Part shown: positions 8,249-18,043 of the stretch, piece after piece | How the letters are laid out: every line of letters begins with the position of its first letter | Position numbering within the stretch: position 1 is the stretch's first letter | From: Hyphomicrobiales bacterium | Lineage (GTDB): Bacteria; Pseudomonadota; Alphaproteobacteria; Rhizobiales; Rhizobiaceae | Assembly (NCBI GenBank): GCA_900470285.1 | Contig: UCAG01000010.1 | Location: 93,073 to 157,072, forward strand | Length of the DNA: 64,000 nucleotides | Reading direction: 5' to 3' | Notes under the pieces: generated by a model | Seen by the model: the letters and a program-made list of their open reading frames with translations, nothing else | What the model was told of the DNA's origin: nothing | Database searches by the model: none | Made by a program: the position numbers and the translations under genes

Positions 8249-9664
8249 ATGCAGGTTACCGAAACGCTCAATGAAGGGCTGAAGCGCGAGATCAAAGTCG
8301 TGGTTCCGGCACAGGATCTTGAAGCAAAGCTTGCTGAGCGCCTCGAAACCGCTCGCGGTCGCGCTAAGATCGATGGTTTCCGTCCTGGTAAAGTCCCTGC
8401 AGCACATCTGCGTAAGATGTACGGCAAGTCTTTCATGGCTGAAATCGTGAATGAAATTCTGAACGATTCAACCCGTTCGATCCTTGCTGACCGCAACGAA
8501 AAAGCTGCAACCCAGCCTGAAGTTGCAATGAGCGAAGACGAAGCAGAAGCTGAAAAGGTTCTGGCCGGTAAAGCTGATTTCGAATTCACCATGAATTACG
8601 AAGTTCTGCCGGCAATCGAAATCAAAGACGTTTCCGGTCTCAAAGTGACCCGTGAAGTTGTTGATATTTCGGACGAAGAAGTTGAAGAGCAGGTTAAGAA
8701 GATTGCTTCTTCCGCTCGTACTTTCGAAGCGAAAAAAGGCAAAGCTGAAGACGGCGACCGCGTTACTATGGATTACCTTGGTAAGCTCGGTGATGAACCG
8801 TTTGAAGGTGGCGCAGATCAGGATGCACAGCTGGTTCTCGGTTCCGGTCAGTTCATTCCGGGCTTTGAAGATCAGCTGATCGGTGTAAAAGCTGGTGATG
8901 AAAAGCAGATCAAAGTTACTTTCCCTGAAAATTACGGCGCTGCTCATCTGGCCGGTAAAGAAGCAACCTTCGACATTACTGTGAAGGAAGTTGCTAAAGC
9001 TGCTGAGCTGGAACTGAACGACGAAGTTGCTAAGAAGCTGGGCATTGAAAGCCTTGATCGTCTGCGCACTGTTGTTCGTGAACAGATCGAAGGTCAGTAC
9101 GGCCAGATCACCCGCCAGAAAGTTAAGCGTCAGATCCTCGACGGTCTGGATGCAGAATATCAGTTCGAAACACCAGAGCGTCTGGTCAATGCTGAGTTCA
9201 ACAACATCTGGCAGCAGATCAATTTCGACCTGCAGCAGGCTGGCAAGACTTTTGAAGACGAAGAAACCACTGAAGAAGCTGCACGCGAAGAATATCGCAA
9301 GCTGGCTGAACGCCGTGTGCGCCTTGGTCTGGTTCTCTCCGAAATCGGCGAAAAAGCCGGTGTAGAAGTAACCGAAGAAGAACTGCAGCGCGCTGTTTAC
9401 GATCAGGTTCGCCGCTACCCGGGTCAGGAACAGCAGGTTTATGAATTCCTGCGTAAAACTCCTGATGCAGTTGCTAACCTGCGCGCACCAATCTTTGAAG
9501 AAAAGGTTGTTGATCACCTGCTCGGCACAATCTCCGTCACCGATAAAAAAGTGACTAAAGAAGAGCTGACAGCTGACGAAGAAGGCGCAGAAGAAGCAAA
9601 GCCAGCTAAAAAAGCTGCTCCAAAGAAAAAAGCAGCTAAAAAAGCTGACGATGCAGCTGAATAA
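8249..9664 (+). CDS. tig: trigger factor (ribosome-associated chaperone and prolyl isomerase)
   Basis: 471 residues. Order of domains: N-terminal ribosome-binding domain (about 1-115) with the signature [22 protein letters not shown]-type peptidyl-prolyl isomerase domain (about 160-245; [10 protein letters not shown] and [11 protein letters not shown]), then the C-terminal chaperone arms, ending in an Ala/Lys-rich tail (about 440-471). Binds at the ribosome exit tunnel and holds nascent chains. Start at 8249 ([10 protein letters not shown]) has GTGAAGG upstream; the reading frame is open to 8156 but the family begins here. A strong terminator follows. Confidence 0.97.
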   Translation: MQVTETLNEGLKREIKVVVPAQDLEAKLAERLETARGRAKIDGFRPGKVPAAHLRKMYGKSFMAEIVNEILNDSTRSILADRNEKAATQPEVAMSEDEAEAEKVLAGKADFEFTMNYEVLPAIEIKDVSGLKVTREVVDISDEEVEEQVKKIASSARTFEAKKGKAEDGDRVTMDYLGKLGDEPFEGGADQDAQLVLGSGQFIPGFEDQLIGVKAGDEKQIKVTFPENYGAAHLAGKEATFDITVKEVAKAAELELNDEVAKKLGIESLDRLRTVVREQIEGQYGQITRQKVKRQILDGLDAEYQFETPERLVNAEFNNIWQQINFDLQQAGKTFEDEETTEEAAREEYRKLAERRVRLGLVLSEIGEKAGVEVTEEELQRAVYDQVRRYPGQEQQVYEFLRKTPDAVANLRAPIFEEKVVDHLLGTISVTDKKVTKEELTADEEGAEEAKPAKKAAPKKKAAKKADDAAE

Positions 9665-9686
9665 TCAGACCGCATAAAGTTGCGAG

Positions 9687-9716
9687 AAAGCCGCGTTGCA
9701 AAACGCGGCTTTTTTG
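9687..9716 (+). terminator. terminator after tig
   Basis: GC-rich stem 9688-9697 with 9702-9711 and GCAA tetraloop, followed by a run of T. Confidence 0.9.
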
Positions 9717-9769
9717 TTGGGCTGTCAGTGATGGCTTTACTGCTGGTCGTGTTTCGCTATTGTGATGCG

Positions 9770-10237
9770 ATGCAACCAAGACCTTATTATCATTTATGTA
9801 AATCACTGAGCGACGAGCTGCCGCAACCTGTCTGGTCAAAGAATGTGATTTTATCCGCCTTTCGGCCGGATATGATTGCAGAACTCCATGCTTTGCTGAC
9901 AGCCTCCTATGAAGCTGTTGGTAATACAGTGCCGCCATTACGTGACTGGTGGCAGGCATTGTCTGCGGATGAGGAATATGATGCTGGTCTGATTTTTCCG
10001 GTGACAGATACCCAAGGACAACTCATTGCTTTTGCGCAATGCTGGAGTAGCGGCTTTATCAAGGATATTGTCGTGCATCCCGACTGGCGCAGACAGGGCA
10101 TCGGTGAAGCTTTATTGCTACATTGTTTTCAGGTTTTCCAATTGCGCGGTGCGGAGAATGTTTGTCTCAAAGTAGAGAGTAATAACCCCTTTGGAGCAGA
10201 GCGGCTCTACCGCCGGCTTGGTATGGCGGATGTATGA
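9770..10237 (+). CDS. GNAT family N-acetyltransferase
   Basis: 155 residues. The acetyl-CoA binding motif A is clear near residues 100-120 (IKDIVVHPDWRRQGIGEALL, with RRQGIG as the pyrophosphate loop), followed by motif B around RLYRRLGM at the end. The frame is open from 9680, but that stretch overlaps the tig terminator, so translation must begin later: ATG at 9770 or at 9731, neither with a strong ribosome site. Substrate unknown. It stands alone between tig and gatB. Confidence 0.8.
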   Translation: MQPRPYYHLCKSLSDELPQPVWSKNVILSAFRPDMIAELHALLTASYEAVGNTVPPLRDWWQALSADEEYDAGLIFPVTDTQGQLIAFAQCWSSGFIKDIVVHPDWRRQGIGEALLLHCFQVFQLRGAENVCLKVESNNPFGAERLYRRLGMADV

Positions 10238-10484
10238 CCGTGCTGTGAGGTCATTTATCTTTACAAGCCCATGCTTTGTTACGGGAATTTGTACTTTTTC
10301 CGTCAATGCAGGGTGCACTGTTGCACCATAATGTTTATAGTCCGCGCCATGATCGTTTATTGATGCTGAAACAGTGCTGTTGTGATGCACAGAGCACTTG
10401 CCAGTCAGGCCGGTTTGTTTTAGCCAGAAGCATGAGAAAACGGCGGAGTTTAGCTCGCGCCGCAAAACAGAGATTTAAGAGCCC

Positions 10485-11984
10485 ATGTCCCTTATCGATA
10501 CACGCACGCCAGACCCGAAACGCCTGATCTCCGGTGCCACCGGTGACTGGGAAATCGTGATCGGGATGGAAGTTCATGCGCAGGTGACTTCCAATTCCAA
10601 ATTGTTTTCCGGTGCTTCCACCGAGTTCGGTGCCGAGCCAAATGCCAATGTTTCGCTGGTGGATGCTGCGATGCCGGGTATGCTGCCGGTTATCAATGCG
10701 GAATGTGTGGCGCAGGCCATTCGTACCGGTCTCGGGCTGAAAGCGCAGATTAATCTGAAGTCGGTTTTTGACCGCAAAAACTATTTCTATCCGGATCTGC
10801 CGCAGGGTTATCAGATTTCTCAGTTCAAGCAGCCGATCGTGGGTGAGGGCACTGTGACTGTGTCTGTCGGCCCTGATTCCAAAGGCCAGTTTGAAGATGT
10901 TGAAGTTGGTATTGAGCGTGTGCATCTGGAACAGGATGCCGGTAAATCCCTGCACGATCAGCATCCGAGCATGTCCTATGTCGATCTGAACCGTTCCGGT
11001 GTGGCGCTGATGGAAATCGTTTCCAAGCCGGATATCCGCTCATCGGATGAAGCACGCGCTTATATGACTAAGCTACGCAGCATTTTGCGTTATCTTGGTA
11101 CCTGTGACGGTAATATGGATCAGGGCTCAATGCGCGCAGATGTGAACGTTTCTGTGCGTCGTCCTGGCGGTGAATTCGGCACCCGTTGCGAAATCAAGAA
11201 CATGAACTCGATCCGCTTCATTGGCCAGGCGATTGAATATGAAGCGCGCCGCCAGATCGGTATTCTCGAAGATGGTGGTTCGATTGATCAGGAAACCCGT
11301 CTTTATGATCCGGTAAAAGGTGAAACCCGCTCGATGCGCTCCAAAGAAGAAGCGCATGATTATCGCTATTTCCCTGATCCTGATCTGCTGCCGCTGGAAT
11401 TCACACAGGCTTATGTGGATGAATTGGCATCAGTTCTGCCGGAACTGCCGGATGACAAGAAAACCCGTCTGGTTGAAACCATGGGTCTGTCTGTCTATGA
11501 CGCATCCATTCTGATCACTGAAAAAGCCATTGCTGACTATTTCGAATCGGTTGCAGAAGGCCGTGACGGTAAAGTTGCTGCAAACTGGGTCATCAATGAT
11601 CTGCTCGGCGCTTTGAACAAGGCCGGTAAAGATATTGAAGATGCTCCGGTTTCTCCGGAACAGCTGGGCGCTATTCTTGATCTGATCAAGGAAGGCACAA
11701 TCTCCGGTAAAATCGCAAAAGACCTGTTTGAAATCGTCTGGAACGAGGGCGGTGATCCGAAAGAGATCGTCGAATCCCGCGGCATGAAGCAGGTGACTGA
11801 TACCGGCGCGATTGAAAAGGCCGTTGATGAAATCATCGCTGCTAACCCTGAAAAAGTGGCTCAGGCAAAAGAAAAGCCGACACTGGCGGGTTGGTTTGTT
11901 GGTCAGGTGATGAAGTCAACCGGCGGTAAAGCTAATCCGCAGGCTGTGAATGATCTGGTTAAAGCGAAACTGGGCATCGAATAA
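10485..11984 (+). CDS. gatB: Asp-tRNA(Asn)/Glu-tRNA(Gln) amidotransferase subunit B
   Basis: 499 residues, usual length. GatB activates misacylated Glu-tRNA(Gln) or Asp-tRNA(Asn) by phosphorylation and works with GatA (glutaminase) and GatC; neither partner is in this window. Signatures seen: [28 protein letters not shown], then RADVNVSVR and [11 protein letters not shown], with the C-terminal tRNA-binding YqeY-like domain from about residue 350. The next gene starts on the last base of the stop codon, indicating coupling. Confidence 0.97.
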   Translation: MSLIDTRTPDPKRLISGATGDWEIVIGMEVHAQVTSNSKLFSGASTEFGAEPNANVSLVDAAMPGMLPVINAECVAQAIRTGLGLKAQINLKSVFDRKNYFYPDLPQGYQISQFKQPIVGEGTVTVSVGPDSKGQFEDVEVGIERVHLEQDAGKSLHDQHPSMSYVDLNRSGVALMEIVSKPDIRSSDEARAYMTKLRSILRYLGTCDGNMDQGSMRADVNVSVRRPGGEFGTRCEIKNMNSIRFIGQAIEYEARRQIGILEDGGSIDQETRLYDPVKGETRSMRSKEEAHDYRYFPDPDLLPLEFTQAYVDELASVLPELPDDKKTRLVETMGLSVYDASILITEKAIADYFESVAEGRDGKVAANWVINDLLGALNKAGKDIEDAPVSPEQLGAILDLIKEGTISGKIAKDLFEIVWNEGGDPKEIVESRGMKQVTDTGAIEKAVDEIIAANPEKVAQAKEKPTLAGWFVGQVMKSTGGKANPQAVNDLVKAKLGIE

Positions 11985-12487
11985 TGTGGCTGCGCTCTGC
12001 AAATAAGGATGATCTGAAGGCCGTGCATCAGTTGCTGGTCAAAACCTGGCACGCCACATTTGATGATGTGCTGGGTATTGAGACCGTCAATAAGGTGACA
12101 GGTGAATATCATTCTGTTGCTGCGCTGACACGCAATCTGGCCAAGCCTTATTCGGAGTTTGTTGTGGCGGATGACGGCGAGGGCAACCTCGTCGGCATGG
12201 CTTATGCCAGCCAGAGCAAAGACGGTATTGCGGAGCTGCACCAGCTTTATGTCGACCCTGAGCAGCAGGTTCAGGGTATCGGCACCATGTTGCTAGCGGA
12301 GATTGAAATGGCTTTTCCTGATGTGGAGAAGCTTGCTCTCGAAGTGATTGCTAAGAATCAAAAAGCTCTGGACTTCTACACCCGCAAAGGTTTTGAAAAG
12401 ACCGGCGAGACAAATGACTGGGGTACGCTCAATCTGGATATTCCGGTTATTAAAATGGAAAAGTCTCTGACAGGCTGGTCTATGTAA
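11984..12487 (+). CDS. GNAT family N-acetyltransferase
   Basis: 167 residues. Motif A (ELHQLYVDPEQQVQGIGTML, about residues 84-103) and motif B (NQKALDFYTRKGFEKTGE) are both present. Its ATG overlaps the gatB TAA by one base, so it is co-translated with gatB. The family would suit protein or small-molecule acetylation; no substrate can be named. Confidence 0.88.
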   Translation: MWLRSANKDDLKAVHQLLVKTWHATFDDVLGIETVNKVTGEYHSVAALTRNLAKPYSEFVVADDGEGNLVGMAYASQSKDGIAELHQLYVDPEQQVQGIGTMLLAEIEMAFPDVEKLALEVIAKNQKALDFYTRKGFEKTGETNDWGTLNLDIPVIKMEKSLTGWSM

Positions 12488-12604
12488 CCGGAGCATCCCG
12501 CATTTTAATTGTGCCTGTTGCGCCCGTACAAAGTTTTATGAGTTAAGTGTTCTCTGGTGTTAAATGGCGCCACTTAACTGCGAAATGCTGAAAACAGCGG
12601 CAAC

Positions 12605-12633
12605 TTGACCCTTGCGACACGCCTCAGATAAGG
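12605..12633 (+). promoter_or_regulatory. candidate promoter of the NDUFA12 gene
   Basis: TTGACC at 12605-12610, 17 bases, then ATAAGG at 12628-12633, about 70 bases before the start codon. The -35 fits the alphaproteobacterial housekeeping consensus; the -10 is poor. Confidence 0.35.
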
Positions 12634-12703
12634 GCATAAGCAGGGAATAATCTGCATGATCCTGCGCCTTTATGGTCAGGATAGTTCAGGATCCGGAAGT
12701 GCT

Positions 12704-13099
12704 ATGAAAAAATTTATTATTCAGGTCTTTACCTGGTGGAACAGCCAGACTATCGGCACCCGTCTTCATACATGGCGCAAAGGTAAGCGCGTCGGCGAAG
12801 ATGAGTTCGGTAATGTTTATTATACCGGTGGTAAGGATTCTGAAGGCCGCACCCGTCGTTGGGTTATCTTCAACGGCTATAGCGAAGCCAGTGCAATTCC
12901 TGCCGGCTGGCATGGCTGGATGCATCACCGCACCGATACGCCACCGACTGAAGAAAACTATCAGCCGCGTGAATGGCAGAAGCCGCACCAGCAGAACCTG
13001 ACCGGTACGCCTTATGCTTATCGCCCGCAGGGTGCGATCTCCGCATCCGGTCAGCGTCCTAAAGTGGGCGGCGACTATGATGCATGGACACCGAATTAA
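12704..13099 (+). CDS. NADH:ubiquinone oxidoreductase subunit NDUFA12 (17.2 kDa-like)
   Basis: 131 residues. Accessory subunit of respiratory complex I shared by alphaproteobacteria and mitochondria. Family features: WWNSQTIGTRLHTWRKGKRVGEDEFGN-like N-terminus, YYTGG, RRWVIFNGYSEASAIPAGWHGWMHH, and a C-terminus with QNLTGTPYAYRPQG. Start at 12704 (MKKFI) chosen over the in-frame ATG at 12656 because the family begins there. It lies away from the main nuo operon, as is usual in this group. Confidence 0.95.
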   Translation: MKKFIIQVFTWWNSQTIGTRLHTWRKGKRVGEDEFGNVYYTGGKDSEGRTRRWVIFNGYSEASAIPAGWHGWMHHRTDTPPTEENYQPREWQKPHQQNLTGTPYAYRPQGAISASGQRPKVGGDYDAWTPN

Positions 13100-13321
13100 G
13101 ATTCAGTCCTGATAGATTTGACAGGCGGCATGGTTTTTCAGCTGTGCCGCCTTTATCTTTCCCCTAAATTTACGTCCGGTGCAGTGGTCTGCCGCTCTGG
13201 ATTGGGGAAAACCCTGTCCGGCGAGTTTTTTTCTCACAAATGCCGCAAAGAACAGGCTAATTTTCCGGCGGGTGTTTTCTCCGCATCCGTTTATGCAACC
13301 AGTACCAAAGGCAGAATGTGT

Positions 13322-13747
13322 ATGAATGTTTCTTCCGGACGATCTTTTGGAACAACATTTCTGCTGGTTGCAGGGCTGGCACTTGCCGGTCTGGGCGTAG
13401 CATCTGAGGCACGTGCCGAGCGTATTTCCAATAAAGTTGCGGAATTTTCCGGTCTGGACAAGATCACCGGCCGGATCACAACTTTTGACGTTTATATTAA
13501 TGAGACAGTGCAATTCGGTGCGTTACAGGTAACGCCGAAGGTTTGCTACAGCCGCTCGGATAATGAAGCGCCGCGTACCGACAGTTTTGTGCAGGTGGAT
13601 GAAATCACACTGGATCGTAAAATCCGCCGCATTTTCTCCGGCTGGATGTTTGCCGATAGTCCGGGTCTGAATGCGGTAGATCATCCGGTTTATGATATCT
13701 GGCTGAAAGACTGCAAACAGACGTCCGATATTCCTGCGCCGCAATAA
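13322..13747 (+). CDS. DUF2155 domain exported protein
   Basis: 141 residues with a signal peptide (about 1-33, ending ARA-ERISN). The DUF2155 domain covers about residues 40-130 (LDKITGRITTFDVYINETVQFGALQVTPKVCY, then IFSGWMFADSPGLNAVDHPVYDIWLKDC), with two cysteines likely to be paired. DUF2155 genes often sit next to NDUFA12 and aat in Rhizobiales, as here. ATG at 13316 is an alternative start. Convergent with aat. Confidence 0.9.
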   Translation: MNVSSGRSFGTTFLLVAGLALAGLGVASEARAERISNKVAEFSGLDKITGRITTFDVYINETVQFGALQVTPKVCYSRSDNEAPRTDSFVQVDEITLDRKIRRIFSGWMFADSPGLNAVDHPVYDIWLKDCKQTSDIPAPQ

Positions 13748-13759
13748 GGTTTGGCAGTT

Positions 13760-14374
13760 TCAGAATTGCGCCGGCGTTAAAATCGCCGGCAGCAACATAT
13801 CTTCATAATCCTTCGCAGGAATTTCAACCGCGCCAAAACGCTGTAAATGCTCCGTGGTAAACTGCGTATCCAGCAGTTTGAAACCATGTGCACGCAACCG
13901 CTCTACCAGATGCACGAGGCAGACCTTGGAAGCATCGGTGACATGGCTGAACATGCTTTCACCAAAGAATGCGCCACCCAGCGACACACCATAAAGACCA
14001 CCGACAAGTTGCCCGTCCTGCCATGCCTCAACAGAATGGCAGTGTCCGGCTTTGTGTAGGGCAATATAGCCGTCACGGATCGTCTGATTGATCCATGTAC
14101 CGGCATTGGGATCCCGCCTGATAGCACAACCTTCCAGCACCTGTTCAAAAGCGGTGTCATAGCTGATCTCGAATGGCGAGCGCTTCAGTGTTTTTTGCAG
14201 ACTGCGGGAAATGTGGAACTTATCGAGCGGGATAATGCCGCGTTGTTCCGGTCGTACCCAGAATATTTCCGGATCATCAGCACTTTCTGACATAGGAAAA
14301 ATGCCGGAGGCGTAAGCCCGGAGCAGAAGCTCCGGACTTAAATTTTGAGGCGGAGGGGATTTGCGTCCCGCCAC
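13760..14374 (-). CDS. aat: leucyl/phenylalanyl-tRNA-protein transferase
   Basis: 204 residues. Transfers Leu or Phe from tRNA to proteins with an N-terminal Lys or Arg, marking them for ClpAP through the N-degron pathway. Typical segments: [11 protein letters not shown] near the start, [13 protein letters not shown], then [29 protein letters not shown] and [16 protein letters not shown]. Starts with GTG only five bases after the accC stop codon, so it ends an aroQ/accB-accC-aat gene row. Confidence 0.96.
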   Translation of the reverse strand: MAGRKSPPPQNLSPELLLRAYASGIFPMSESADDPEIFWVRPEQRGIIPLDKFHISRSLQKTLKRSPFEISYDTAFEQVLEGCAIRRDPNAGTWINQTIRDGYIALHKAGHCHSVEAWQDGQLVGGLYGVSLGGAFFGESMFSHVTDASKVCLVHLVERLRAHGFKLLDTQFTTEHLQRFGAVEIPAKDYEDMLLPAILTPAQF

Positions 14375-14379
14375 CGGAG

Positions 14380-15735
14380 TTACTGACCCGATGCGTTTTT
14401 CTTTTCCAAATATTTTTCAAGCCAGTGGATATCATAATCGCCATTGGCGATATCCGGATTGGCAATCAAATCCTGGAAAAGCGGCAGGGTTGTATCAACG
14501 CCGTCAACGACGAATTCATCCAGCGCACGACGCAGACGCATCAGGCATTCCACGCGGTTACGGCCATGCACAATCAGCTTGCCGATCATGCTGTCGTAAT
14601 ATGGCGGGATTTTATAGCCGCTATAGACGCCGGAATCGACACGAATGCCCAGACCACCCGGTGTGTGATAATGCTTAATCGTGCCCGGTGACGGTGTGAA
14701 TGTGCGTGCGTTTTCCGCATTGATACGGCATTCAATCGCATGACCGGAGAAGCGTACATCGTCCTGCTTGATCGACAGACCAAGACCGGCGGCAATACGG
14801 ATCTGTTCATGAACCAGATCAATACCGGTGATCGCTTCGGTAATCGTATGTTCCACCTGAAGACGTGTGTTCATTTCGATGAAATAGAATTCGCCGTTTT
14901 CATAGAGGAATTCGATTGTACCGGCACCGCGATAGCCCAGTTCTGCAACCGCATTGGCGCAGATCATGCCGATCTTGTCACGGGCTTCGGAATTCAGGGC
15001 AGGGGAATTGGCTTCTTCCCAGACCTTCTGGTGGCGGCGCTGCAGTGAGCAGTCACGTTCGCCCAGATGCACAGCTTTGCCTGCACCGTCGCCAACAATC
15101 TGAACTTCAATGTGGCGCGGCTTTTCGAGATATTTCTCGATGTAAACAGCATCATCACCGAATGCAGCAGCTGCTTCCGATCGTGCTGTATTATAGGCAA
15201 CAGAGATATCTTCTGCCGATTTGGCAACCTTCATCCCGCGGCCGCCGCCACCGGAAGAAGCCTTGATGATGACCGGATAGCCGATTTCGGAAGCAATACG
15301 AATTGCATCCTGTTCACTGGCAACCCCGCCGTCAGACCCCGGAACAACCGGAATGCCGAGGCGTTTTGCAGTCTTCTTCGCTTCGATCTTATCGCCCATG
15401 ATGCGGATATGCGCAGCGGTAGGGCCGATGAAGGTAATATCGTGTGCTTCAAGAATTTCAGCGAATTTGGCATTCTCGGAGAGGAAGCCGTAACCCGGAT
15501 GGATTGCATCAGCACCGGTGATTTCGCAGGCAGCAACGATCTGGTGAATATTCAGATAGCTGTCGCGCGATGATGGTGGTCCGATACATACGCTTTCATC
15601 TGCGAGGCGCACATGCATGGCATCGGCATCGGCAGTGGAGTGAACGGCAACAGTCTTGATGCCAAGCTCCTTACAGGCGCGCAGCACCCGCAGGGCAATT
15701 TCGCCGCGATTGGCTATGAGGATTTTTTGAAACAT
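14380..15735 (-). CDS. accC: acetyl-CoA carboxylase, biotin carboxylase subunit
   Basis: 451 residues. ATP-dependent carboxylation of biotin on AccB, first half-reaction of acetyl-CoA carboxylase in fatty acid synthesis. Seen: N-terminal [22 protein letters not shown]-grasp glycine-rich loop [42 protein letters not shown] and the biotin carboxylase C-terminal domain. Start at 15735 has AGGAG upstream; the frame is open to 15777 without a ribosome site. About 100 bases separate it from accB. Confidence 0.98.
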   Translation of the reverse strand: MFQKILIANRGEIALRVLRACKELGIKTVAVHSTADADAMHVRLADESVCIGPPSSRDSYLNIHQIVAACEITGADAIHPGYGFLSENAKFAEILEAHDITFIGPTAAHIRIMGDKIEAKKTAKRLGIPVVPGSDGGVASEQDAIRIASEIGYPVIIKASSGGGGRGMKVAKSAEDISVAYNTARSEAAAAFGDDAVYIEKYLEKPRHIEVQIVGDGAGKAVHLGERDCSLQRRHQKVWEEANSPALNSEARDKIGMICANAVAELGYRGAGTIEFLYENGEFYFIEMNTRLQVEHTITEAITGIDLVHEQIRIAAGLGLSIKQDDVRFSGHAIECRINAENARTFTPSPGTIKHYHTPGGLGIRVDSGVYSGYKIPPYYDSMIGKLIVHGRNRVECLMRLRRALDEFVVDGVDTTLPLFQDLIANPDIANGDYDIHWLEKYLEKKNASGQ

Positions 15736-15839
15736 CGGAGCTCCTGCCTCAGGCATAATCTGAGACAGACTATGCATTAATTCAAATTGGTCAGCGATGG
15801 CTGTATGTTTGAAAATACAGCCGTGATCTGTGAAAGATC

Positions 15840-16313
15840 TTATTCGATGACGATAAGAGGTTCGCCGAATTCAACTGGCTGGCTGTCGCTGACCAGAATA
15901 GCAGTCACTGTACCTGCACGCGGAGCAGCAATCTGGTTCATGGTTTTCATCGCTTCGATGATGAGAACTGTCTGGCCTTCTTTAACGCTCTGGCCGACTT
16001 CCACGAACTGCTTGGCACCTGGTGCCGGTGCGAGATAGGCGGTACCAACCATTGGCGAAGGCACGGCGTTTTTGGATTTGTCAGCAGCTTTCGGTGCTTC
16101 TGCAGCCGGAGCAGGCGCAGCGGCGGCAACCGGTGCGGCGGCAGCAGGTGCAAAATATTGCTGAGGTGCTGCAGCCTGAACAGTGATATTGCGCGATACG
16201 CGAATGCGCAGATCGTCCTGTTCAACTTCAATTTCTGTCAGATCGGTATCTTTGAGGATGTTCGCGAGATCGCGAATGATCGTCTGATCGATACCGGAGC
16301 TTTTGTTCGTCAT
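15840..16313 (-). CDS. accB: acetyl-CoA carboxylase biotin carboxyl carrier protein
   Basis: 157 residues. N-terminal AccB domain (about 5-45), an Ala/Pro-rich linker (about 48-80), and the C-terminal biotinyl domain with the biotin attachment site EAMKTMN (lysine at about residue 122). Ribosome site AAGGGG just upstream. Transcribed with accC and aat. A large perfect hairpin lies in its leader (16357-16397). Confidence 0.98.
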   Translation of the reverse strand: MTNKSSGIDQTIIRDLANILKDTDLTEIEVEQDDLRIRVSRNITVQAAAPQQYFAPAAAAPVAAAAPAPAAEAPKAADKSKNAVPSPMVGTAYLAPAPGAKQFVEVGQSVKEGQTVLIIEAMKTMNQIAAPRAGTVTAILVSDSQPVEFGEPLIVIE

Positions 16314-16356
16314 GGGTCTGGCCCCTTTACCGCTGATATATATTGTTGTTTCTGCA

Positions 16357-16397
16357 GAGCCTATTCCGATCCGGTTAAGGCAGATCGGAATAGGCTC
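16357..16397. repeat. 15-bp perfect inverted repeat in the aroQ-accB interval
   Basis: Arms 16357-16371 and 16383-16397 pair perfectly around an 11-base loop. On the minus strand it lies 44 bases before the accB start and is not followed by U, so it is not a terminator for aroQ; on the plus strand T-rich sequence follows but no gene precedes. It is either an intergenic repeat element or an accB leader structure. Confidence 0.6.
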
Positions 16398-16416
16398 CCA
16401 TTTTTATTTTCGCAGT

Positions 16417-16456
16417 TTTGAACGGAAAACCGGTTCCCGTTTTTGCCTTAACTGCT
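16417..16456. repeat. CGGAAAACCGG-type intergenic repeat
   Basis: Second copy of the element near 7762-7800 (CGGAAAACCGGTTCCCGTTTTT), between aroQ and accB. Confidence 0.5.
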
Positions 16457-16531
16457 TTTAGCATATGCCTGACGGTCAGGGTACATTATGCTGGTTAGGT
16501 ATGCGTGGCATAATCCACTCTGAAAATCCGG

Positions 16532-16981
16532 TCAACTTTCAGGATTATGCTGATAGCCGGCGAGAGCCCGCAGACCCATCAAATAACCTTCCGCACCGAA
16601 GCCGCACAGTACAGCTTTGGCAACCGGAGAAACGAAGGATTTGTGGCGGAACTCTTCACGGGCGTGAATATTTGAGAGGTGAACCTCTACGACAGTCACC
16701 TGAGCTGCGCGAATGGCATCAAGCAGCGCAATAGATGTGTGTGTATATGCTGCAGGGTTAATCAGAACCTGCGCGCCTTTCTCACCGGCTTCCTGAATCC
16801 ATGTGACCAGATCGCCTTCGTGATTAGACTGACGGAAGTCAATTTCCACACCCAGTTTTTCAGCTTCTTTGCGGCAGTTTATGTGAATATCATCAAGGGT
16901 CGTCGAACCGTAAATTGCCGGTTCTCTTTTACCCAGCATATTCAGGTTCGGGCCGTTCAGAATGAAAATCACTTGTGCCAT
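16532..16981 (-). CDS. aroQ: 3-dehydroquinate dehydratase, type II
   Basis: 149 residues, full length. Third step of the shikimate pathway. Signatures: [17 protein letters not shown] with the catalytic tyrosine, the active-site loop around [21 protein letters not shown], and [15 protein letters not shown] with the conserved histidines. First gene of the aroQ-accB-accC-aat row, which is conserved in order in Rhizobiales; a 218-base gap with repeats separates it from accB. Confidence 0.97.
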   Translation of the reverse strand: MAQVIFILNGPNLNMLGKREPAIYGSTTLDDIHINCRKEAEKLGVEIDFRQSNHEGDLVTWIQEAGEKGAQVLINPAAYTHTSIALLDAIRAAQVTVVEVHLSNIHAREEFRHKSFVSPVAKAVLCGFGAEGYLMGLRALAGYQHNPES

Positions 16982-17159
16982 CGGGTGTGGTGTCGCTTTA
17001 CGATTCCGTTATTCGTATGAATTCAGCTTGTCTGAAGTCTTTAACTCTTCCCATATAATGGGGAATGCTTTGCTGTTAAAGCCTGTAAATTGTATCCGTA
17101 CAGGCTTTAACTGCATTTTCCGGCACTAAATTCAAATTTTATAGATAAAATTATGAATT

Positions 17160-17933
17160 TTATTTGTTGCCGGTGTTTGATTGACGCTGTTCAGCAATTT
17201 TTTCAGACAATGTTTCCAGACCGACAGCACCCGGAACCAGCTCATTGCCGATAATATAAGACGGTGTGCCGGAAATATTCAGCGCCTGAGCAACATTATA
17301 AGCGCTCTGGAAGGAGGTCACGACCTCTTTGCTTTTCATCAGTTCACGCAGCTTTGCTTCATCTGCGCCCAAAGAGGTGGCAATCTTCATTGCGCTCTCT
17401 TCGGTAGAGCTTTTCGGCTCTTTCATCAGCGCTTCGTGCAATTCCATGTATTTTTCAGGCATCAGGCGCTTGAATGCCTGTGCAACCAGATGGGTACGCA
17501 TGGAATCCGGCCCGAGAATCGGGAATTCTTTCAAAACAAAGCGGATATTCGGGTCGGCTTTGAGCAGCGCTTGCATATCCGGCATTGCACGTTTGCAATA
17601 GCCGCAATTGTAATCATAGAATTCAACGATGGTCACATCGCCTTTCGGATTACCGTAAACGGCATCATTGGCGTCGTTGAAAATCGAATCATGATTTTCT
17701 GTAATGATTTTGGATTGGCTGTCACGGGCTGATGCGGCCTGTTTCACTTCCAGAGCGTCTTGCACTTCAAGCATAACTTCAGGATTGGCGATCAGATATT
17801 CGCGGACGATTTTTTCAACGGCAGCTTTATCGAGCGGCTTTGCTTCTTGTGCATGGGAAGCTGCAACGGCAGAAACCAGAGCAGCTGCGCCGAAAACAGT
17901 GGTAGCTAAACGGCGCTTGAAATGAATGGTCAT
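17160..17933 (-). CDS. DsbA family thiol-disulfide oxidoreductase
   Basis: 257 residues. Signal peptide (about 1-29, ending SHA-QEAK), an N-terminal helical extension, then a thioredoxin/DsbA fold with the redox motif CGYC in VEFYDYNCGYCKRAM, and cis-Pro loop SGTPSYIIG near the end. This is the Com1/ScsC-like group with DUF-type N-terminal extension rather than classical DsbA. Likely introduces or isomerises disulfides in the periplasm. Lies between aroQ and the M48 protease, both on the same strand. Confidence 0.92.
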   Translation of the reverse strand: MTIHFKRRLATTVFGAAALVSAVAASHAQEAKPLDKAAVEKIVREYLIANPEVMLEVQDALEVKQAASARDSQSKIITENHDSIFNDANDAVYGNPKGDVTIVEFYDYNCGYCKRAMPDMQALLKADPNIRFVLKEFPILGPDSMRTHLVAQAFKRLMPEKYMELHEALMKEPKSSTEESAMKIATSLGADEAKLRELMKSKEVVTSFQSAYNVAQALNISGTPSYIIGNELVPGAVGLETLSEKIAEQRQSNTGNK

Positions 17934-18043
17934 AGGATCACTCCGGATAAACCGGCCTTGTCGTTCGGGTTAAAGGTGGTAGTCCGCCACGCTGGCGAAA
18001 TGTGAAGTTCTGTTACGGCAAACCGGTATCGGTTTGCCGTGGT

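Noticed and set aside
7820..8407. 195-codon frame on the minus strand upstream of tig
   Set aside because: It overlaps the tig start, has no ribosome site and no recognisable motif.
8468..9517. 349-codon open frame antisense to tig
   Set aside because: Phe/Asn-rich translation typical of the complement of a Glu/Lys-rich gene; trigger factor on the plus strand explains the region.
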